Positions 58,949 to 64,000 of a stretch of 64,000 nucleotides of DNA are shown here, one piece after another. The notes below the pieces were generated by a model. It saw only the letters and a list, made by a program, of their open reading frames with translations. It searched no databases and had not been told where the DNA came from. The position numbers and the translations under genes were made by a program. This stretch comes from Gilliamella sp. App6-5 (GTDB lineage: Bacteria; Pseudomonadota; Gammaproteobacteria; Enterobacterales; Orbaceae): the NCBI RefSeq assembly GCF_001690525.1, contig NZ_LZGT01000094.1:1-64000 (forward strand), given 5' to 3'. The stretch's first letter is position 1; each line of letters begins with the position of its first letter.

Positions 58949-59653
58949 ATGATTAAATATCAAGATGTTGCCCAAAAAATTAAACAGACGATTTATCAGC
59001 AGCAATTAGCTAAAGGCACTCAACTTGCCAATATTGAAGGGTTGATTAATCAGTATCAGGTGAGTCGTAGCACAATTATTAAAGCGCTCAATTGTCTGGA
59101 ACGACAAGGCGTTATTTATCAAGTGCAAGGCAGTGGCATTTTTGTTCGTGAACGCAAAAAAAGAGGCTACCTCAATTTTCTACAAAGTCATGGTTTTACC
59201 GTTGATTTAGAAGATGTTTATGGTTCATCAACAGTTTTTAATGTTGATATTATCAAGCCTTGTTCCAAAGTGAAAGAGAATCTACAATGTGATGATCAGG
59301 AAGAAGTTTATTTTATTAAACGACTGCGTTACGTTGAAGGTAAATTATATGGTTTAGAACAGTCATATTATCGCAAAAAGTTAATTTGTTATTTAAATAA
59401 AGAGATCGTTGAAAATTCAATTTTCAATTATATCCAAGAAAATTATAATATTAATATTGGTTTTTCGGATAAATATATGCAAGTGATAAAGCTTGATGCT
59501 GAAATGGCGCAATATTTAGGACTACAAGCGGGTGAGCCAGCACTTTGTGTTGAAGAAATATTTTATACCTCATCTGGTGAGCCATTTGATTTTTCAAAAA
59601 TCATTTATCATTATGAACATGCAAGATTTTGTATACAAAATCATTCAAAATAA
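58949..59653 (+). CDS. GntR-family regulator with UTRA domain, beta-glucoside operon
   Basis: The 234-aa product has an N-terminal winged HTH (VAQKIKQTIYQQQLAKGTQL, YQVSRSTIIKALNCLERQGVIYQVQGSGIFV) and a UTRA ligand domain (VYFIKRLRYVEGKLYGLEQSYY, LGLQAGEPALCVEEIFYTSSGEPFDFSKIIYHYE). It is divergent from the PTS/glucosidase operon, the usual position for its repressor; a phosphorylated sugar would be the effector. Confidence 0.9.
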   Translation: MIKYQDVAQKIKQTIYQQQLAKGTQLANIEGLINQYQVSRSTIIKALNCLERQGVIYQVQGSGIFVRERKKRGYLNFLQSHGFTVDLEDVYGSSTVFNVDIIKPCSKVKENLQCDDQEEVYFIKRLRYVEGKLYGLEQSYYRKKLICYLNKEIVENSIFNYIQENYNINIGFSDKYMQVIKLDAEMAQYLGLQAGEPALCVEEIFYTSSGEPFDFSKIIYHYEHARFCIQNHSK

Positions 59654-59749
59654 GCCACTTAACATAGTCAAAACCCAGCGCTACGTTGTTAAATTATCGG
59701 TAAATAGGCACTAATTCTTATTATTTTCGATAACAATTTTATATCTAAG

Positions 59750-60757
59750 TTAATTAGCTTGTTTTATTTGTGGTTTGTTATCTGCCATGATGCCAACTAA
59801 TGCGTGAGGTTTATAGCATTCTTCTAAGTAGTTTAGCTCGTCATTGCTTAATTGTAATTGGGTTGCTTTAACGGCATCTTGAATTTGTTCGGTTTTTGTT
59901 GCACCCACAACAGGGGCAGTAACATTAGTTAATAGCCATGCCAATGAAACTTCCGTCATGGATACTTGGTGGCGTTCAGCAATTTCTGCAACTCGATCGA
60001 TGATCATGTGGTCTTGCTCGGCGGTTTTGTCGTATTTCTTCTTCGCATAGTTATCCGCATTGGCGCGTACAGTTTGGGTGTTATATGGACGAGCAAGGCG
60101 ACCGCTGGCAAGTGCGCTATAAGGCGTCATAGCAATATTATCTTCTTGGCATAATCCAAATAATTCTCGCTCATCTTCACGCATAATTAAGTTATAGTGG
60201 CTTTGAATTGAAACAAACGGTGTTAAGCCTTCATATTTTGCTATGGTGTTTGCTTTTGCCAGTTGCCATGCATAACAGTTCGAAATGCCAATTGCACGGA
60301 CTTTGCCTGCCAGAATATTTTGATGAAGGGTTTCAAGGACTTCTACTATAGGTGTGTTGTAATCCCAATAGTGATAAATATAAAGATCGACGTAATCCAC
60401 CCCCAAATTTTTTAGGCTTTGGTTGAGTGATTGGTTGATAGCTTGTTGCCCAGTTATGCCATTAGCAATTTGCTTAGCTTTACGTGGTAAAAATTTTGTT
60501 GCTATGACCACTTCATCACGCTGGCTCATATCGCGTAATGCTTTGCCAACATATCTTTCGCTTGAGCCATTTTGATAAGCGATTGCGGTATCGAAAAAAT
60601 TAATACCTAGATCTAACGCATGAGCAATAATTTCACGACTAGCTGCTTCATTCATTGTCCAATTATGCATTCCGGCCGTTTGGTCGCCAAATCCCATACA
60701 ACCTAAACAAATCTGCGAGACAGTTAAATCACTATTACCCAGTTTGGTGTATTGCAT
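59750..60757 (-). CDS. aldo/keto reductase
   Basis: The 335-aa NADPH-dependent oxidoreductase has the family frame: GCMGFGDQ, INFFDTAIAYQNGSSERYVGKAL (Asp, Tyr), VIATKFLP (catalytic Lys), YVDLYIYHYWDYNTP (His), AIGISNCYAWQLAKA and VSIQSHYNLIMR. It is closest in outline to the AKR13/YhdN-type enzymes acting on small aldehydes. ATG 60757 is placed nine bases after AAGG; ATG 60763 is only four away. Monocistronic. Confidence 0.88.
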   Translation of the reverse strand: MQYTKLGNSDLTVSQICLGCMGFGDQTAGMHNWTMNEAASREIIAHALDLGINFFDTAIAYQNGSSERYVGKALRDMSQRDEVVIATKFLPRKAKQIANGITGQQAINQSLNQSLKNLGVDYVDLYIYHYWDYNTPIVEVLETLHQNILAGKVRAIGISNCYAWQLAKANTIAKYEGLTPFVSIQSHYNLIMREDERELFGLCQEDNIAMTPYSALASGRLARPYNTQTVRANADNYAKKKYDKTAEQDHMIIDRVAEIAERHQVSMTEVSLAWLLTNVTAPVVGATKTEQIQDAVKATQLQLSNDELNYLEECYKPHALVGIMADNKPQIKQAN

Positions 60758-60779
60758 AATCATTTTCCTTTATTTAAAA

Positions 60780-61017
60780 CAGAAACAGTTAATGCTCTTT
60801 ATTATATTGCGCTTTTATTTTTATAGTGAGTTTTGAATGTGGGTTAATGTGATATCAATCACGTTTTTACAAAAAATAAAACGGATAAGAATTTCATCTA
60901 TTAAATTAAAACATATATTAAATTAAGACATAGCAGATTATGGCAAACTATATTGCTTGATTATTTATAGGGCAGGGAAAAGTCAATGCGCAATTCCATG
61001 CCCTTTATCGTTAATAA
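60780..61017. other. intergenic region, nothing recognised
   Basis: AT-rich gap holding the promoter of the reductase and the end of hsdR. A TGTGATATCAATCACG stretch (60848-60863) matches a CRP site closely (TGTGA-N6-TCACG) 91 bases before the reductase. Confidence 0.5.
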
Positions 61018-64000
61018 TTAGATGTTATCACTGCCACCAACCCCTTTAAATTTTTCAACCAATGCGGCGATTTTTTCAAAAACACGGTTCTTTTTAATTA
61101 AATATTGAGGATTAAGTGGACTCATTTTAGGTAGAATCTCGTTCAGCTCTGTACCATTTTCAGTTGCATACTCTCGCTTTAACGACGAGGCGATATAGCG
61201 TTTTGTGGCGGCTTCGTTTAAATTTTCTTCTTCTATTAAGGTATTCACTTCGACCTGTAACTCTTGCTGTGCATATAAGAAAAACGCATCAATAATCGAG
61301 GCTTTATCTGGAATAGCGTCAAGATCGGTTTGTTTTATAAATTCGACAACTAGCTCCTCTTTAGCGCGATTTTCTAAACTTGATCGAATTAATCGCTGAG
61401 TATCTTCGACAATGTCTTGTTTGGTTTTTTCTTGCTTATTTTGTTCATAAATTAACTCAAGAATATAATCCAGATTGATCTCTTGCGATTTTAATAGATC
61501 AATTTCGAAAACCACATCATCCCAGTCAAATCTTTGCTGATCTTGTTGATTGGCTTCTTTTTCTCGGCGTAGCCAATCACGAATATCATTATAAGTTGAA
61601 CGATAATTTTGAATTGCGCGATCAGTTGGTAGTTTAACAGTTTGCATTTTTTGCAGATCTTCATCAGTCACATAATGCTTGTTTTTAAACGCTAAAACCG
61701 CTTGCTCATCAGTCATATCTAATTGTTGGAAATCTTTTAATGCAACAAATTCATCATAATTTTGCAACACATTGTCAGCACGCAAGTATTCGCCAAATAA
61801 TTTAACAAACGCTTTTTTATCTTTGTCGGTAATAATTTCGTCAGGACGTGGGAATTTGTCTTGCAATTCGGCAACGATAGCTAAATAGCCATGGTGCAAT
61901 TCACCTGAACTTTTATCAGTAAAACCTTCCATGTATTCCTTAAAGCTTTTTTCTAACACCACTTCACGAGTATTACTTTTACCAAATGTTTTTATCGCAT
62001 CAATGGTAGCTTGTTCTAAATCACGGAACGCCACAATATTGCCAAAGGTTTTAGTGGCATTATAGATACGATTGGTGCGTGAAAAGGCTTGAATTAACCC
62101 ATGATATCGCAGGTTTTTATCGACAAATAACGTATTGAGCGTTGGCGCATCAAAGCCAGTTAAGAACATGCCAACGACGATTAATAGATCGACTTCTTGA
62201 TTTTTTACTTTTAAAGACAGATCACGATAATAGTTTTGAAATTGATCGCAACTAACATCAAAGTTAGTTTTAAACATCTGATTATAATCTGCTATCGCAG
62301 CAGCTAAAAACTCTTTAGCACTTTGATTTAAGGCATCGGTTTCAAAACTTTCATCGGCAAAATTACCCTGTGCATCTTGTTCTTCATTGGCAGAATAAGA
62401 AAATATGGTGGCTATTTTTAATGGCTGATTGGCATTTTTTTGTAATTTTTTGAATGATTCATAATAGAGTTTAGCCGCATCGACACTACTTACAGCAAAC
62501 ATGGCATTAAACCCTTTACTTTTGCCCATTAAGCGGTGGGTTTTTTGTTTAAAATTATTCAAAATATATTGTGTGATTTGCTCAATACGATTTGGGTGGA
62601 GTAGTGCTTTTTTATTTTCAGCAGCGCTAAGTTTTTCGAGATCTTGTTCTTGCTCTATCGATTTAAAATTAGGGCGCACATCATTATAGTCAACTTTAAA
62701 TTTTAGTACCTTTTCGTCACGAATTGCATCGGTTAATACATAAGCGTGTAGTTCACGACCAAAAACATCTGCCGTGGTTTGCGTCCCTATTGCGTTAGTA
62801 TGCATAATCGGCGTGCCAGTAAAACCAAATTGGTAATACTTTTTAAATTTACGCTTTAAGTTTTTTTGAGCTTCACCAAACTGAGAGCGATGCGCTTCGT
62901 CAAAAATAAATACCACATGTTTATCATAGATTGCCAAACTATCGTCGCTTTTCATTAAATTATTAAGTTTTTGAATGGTAGTAACAATAATTTTATTATC
63001 GGTTTTCTCAATATTGCGTTTAAGCCCAGCGGTACTATTTGAGCCATTGACACTATCTTTTGAAAATTTTTGATACTCTTTCATGGTTTGATAATCCAGA
63101 TCTTTACGATCCACCACAAAAAAGACTTTATCAATAAATTCCAGTTCGGTGGCTAACCGCGCCGTTTTAAAACTGGTTAATGTTTTGCCTGATCCTGTTG
63201 TGTGCCAAATAAAACCGCCACTTTGTAAGCTACTCCACTTTTTGGCATGATAAGCGCTAATGATTTGCCACAATATACGCTCGGTGGCGGCGATCTGGTA
63301 AGGGCGCATAATTAACAATGTGTCATTTACATCAAGCACCGAATAAGTCAGTAACACATTTAACAGCGTTCGGCTGGCAAAAAAGGTGGCAGTAAAGTCT
63401 TTTAGATCTTTTATCGGCTCGTTTTTAACATTGGCCCAATTCATTGTAAAATCAAAGCTGTTTTTATCGCGCTTAGTGGTGTTAGCAAAATAGCGCGTGT
63501 CAGTACCATTTGAGATAACAAACAGTTGTAAATATTTAAACAGTGAATTATCTTGATTAAAACTCTCTTTACTATAGCGATGCACTTGGTTAAAGGCTTC
63601 ACGAATGGCAATACCCCGCTTTTTTAATTCAACTTGCACAAGGGGCAAGCCATTCACTAAAATCGTCACATCATAACGATTTGCATAATTGCCAGTTTGC
63701 TGGAATTGACGGATAACTTGTAATTTATTATTGGTGACATCTTTTTTATCTAACAGCTTGATATTTTGGATATGACCATCATCAAAAACAAAATCATAAA
63801 TATGATCGTGGTGGATTTTGCGACTTTTATCGATCATCGATTCATTGGGTTTATCTAAATACTCTAATACAAAACGTCGCCATTCATCATCAGTAAATTG
63901 CATTTTGTTCAGTGTTTGCAATTGCTCGCGAATATTGGCTAATAACTTTGCATGCGTGTTTAAATTAGGTAAATATTCATAGCCTTGTCGAGCTAAATCA
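61018..64000 (-). CDS. hsdR: type I restriction enzyme, R subunit (5' end beyond window)
   Basis: The R subunit translocates DNA and cuts it. Reading continues upstream of the internal TTG at 63921 as [25 protein letters not shown] to the window edge, so the N-terminus is missing. Visible parts are the PD-(D/E)xK nuclease ([21 protein letters not shown]), Walker [25 protein letters not shown] box [25 protein letters not shown], motif [15 protein letters not shown], and a helical C-terminus. hsdM and hsdS are not in the window and should lie to the right. Confidence 0.95.
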   Translation of the reverse strand, partial: DLARQGYEYLPNLNTHAKLLANIREQLQTLNKMQFTDDEWRRFVLEYLDKPNESMIDKSRKIHHDHIYDFVFDDGHIQNIKLLDKKDVTNNKLQVIRQFQQTGNYANRYDVTILVNGLPLVQVELKKRGIAIREAFNQVHRYSKESFNQDNSLFKYLQLFVISNGTDTRYFANTTKRDKNSFDFTMNWANVKNEPIKDLKDFTATFFASRTLLNVLLTYSVLDVNDTLLIMRPYQIAATERILWQIISAYHAKKWSSLQSGGFIWHTTGSGKTLTSFKTARLATELEFIDKVFFVVDRKDLDYQTMKEYQKFSKDSVNGSNSTAGLKRNIEKTDNKIIVTTIQKLNNLMKSDDSLAIYDKHVVFIFDEAHRSQFGEAQKNLKRKFKKYYQFGFTGTPIMHTNAIGTQTTADVFGRELHAYVLTDAIRDEKVLKFKVDYNDVRPNFKSIEQEQDLEKLSAAENKKALLHPNRIEQITQYILNNFKQKTHRLMGKSKGFNAMFAVSSVDAAKLYYESFKKLQKNANQPLKIATIFSYSANEEQDAQGNFADESFETDALNQSAKEFLAAAIADYNQMFKTNFDVSCDQFQNYYRDLSLKVKNQEVDLLIVVGMFLTGFDAPTLNTLFVDKNLRYHGLIQAFSRTNRIYNATKTFGNIVAFRDLEQATIDAIKTFGKSNTREVVLEKSFKEYMEGFTDKSSGELHHGYLAIVAELQDKFPRPDEIITDKDKKAFVKLFGEYLRADNVLQNYDEFVALKDFQQLDMTDEQAVLAFKNKHYVTDEDLQKMQTVKLPTDRAIQNYRSTYNDIRDWLRREKEANQQDQQRFDWDDVVFEIDLLKSQEINLDYILELIYEQNKQEKTKQDIVEDTQRLIRSSLENRAKEELVVEFIKQTDLDAIPDKASIIDAFFLYAQQELQVEVNTLIEEENLNEAATKRYIASSLKREYATENGTELNEILPKMSPLNPQYLIKKNRVFEKIAALVEKFKGVGGSDNI

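Overview
The window reads as chromosome of a low-GC gammaproteobacterium. Gene content is enterobacterial in type: a complete single his operon with a bifunctional hisB and a His-codon attenuator leader, matP-topA-cysB, fabB, mlaA, a TPP-riboswitch thiBPQ operon, LexA-controlled dinB, and a tRNA-Arg(CCU) used as an island integration site. Very AT-rich base use, many PTS sugar systems and the surface-protein relics suggest the family Orbaceae (Gilliamella-like insect gut symbionts). That placement is inference; no 16S rRNA gene is present.

Layout. 1-3.6 kb is a graveyard: the 3' part of an IS3-group element (window begins inside it), a decayed toxin/effector-like gene, and a broken IS407-like element inserted in it. 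3.9-7.2 kb is an efflux-like operon (membrane-fusion protein plus two ABC-2 permeases, no ATPase). 7.5-13.2 kb holds queH, a truncated CDP-alcohol phosphatidyltransferase, an orphan HPr, a PuuP-like permease, a fragment of a PTS EIIC gene and an amidohydrolase. 13.3-17.5 kb is matP-topA-cysB. 17.6-24.9 kb is hisL-GDCBHAFI on the minus strand. 25-27.7 kb is accessory: an IS-end remnant, an orphan protein and a broken lectin-like surface-protein gene. 27.8-32.3 kb holds fabB, a radical-SAM/DNA-metabolism gene pair and mlaA.

The most interesting region is 32.48-47.65 kb: a 15.2-kb integrated element bounded by a 16-bp direct repeat of the 3' end of tRNA-Arg(CCU). It encodes a P4-type integrase, two AlpA-like regulators, a Rha-type protein, two tiny ribbon-helix-helix-like proteins, a C4/CI-type antisense RNA next to an Icd-like gene, a P4-alpha-like primase-helicase, and then a complete HK97-type head and packaging module (capsid, protease, portal, connector, HNH, TerS, TerL). 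It has no tail, lysis or baseplate gene. This is the gene content described for capsid-forming phage-inducible chromosomal islands (cf-PICIs), which make their own heads and take tails from a helper phage. One opposite-strand membrane-anchored coiled-coil gene next to attR is a candidate cargo (possibly anti-phage) gene.

Just past attR lies a single type I-F-like CRISPR repeat with a degenerate partner, then a second, also broken, copy of the lectin-like surface-protein gene with dispersed short relics of the same family. 50.3-64 kb is mostly housekeeping and catabolic: TPP riboswitch-thiBPQ, a relic gene, dinB with a LexA box, a beta-glucoside PTS plus 6-phospho-beta-glucosidase operon with a divergent GntR regulator, an aldo/keto reductase, and hsdR of a type I restriction system running off the right edge.
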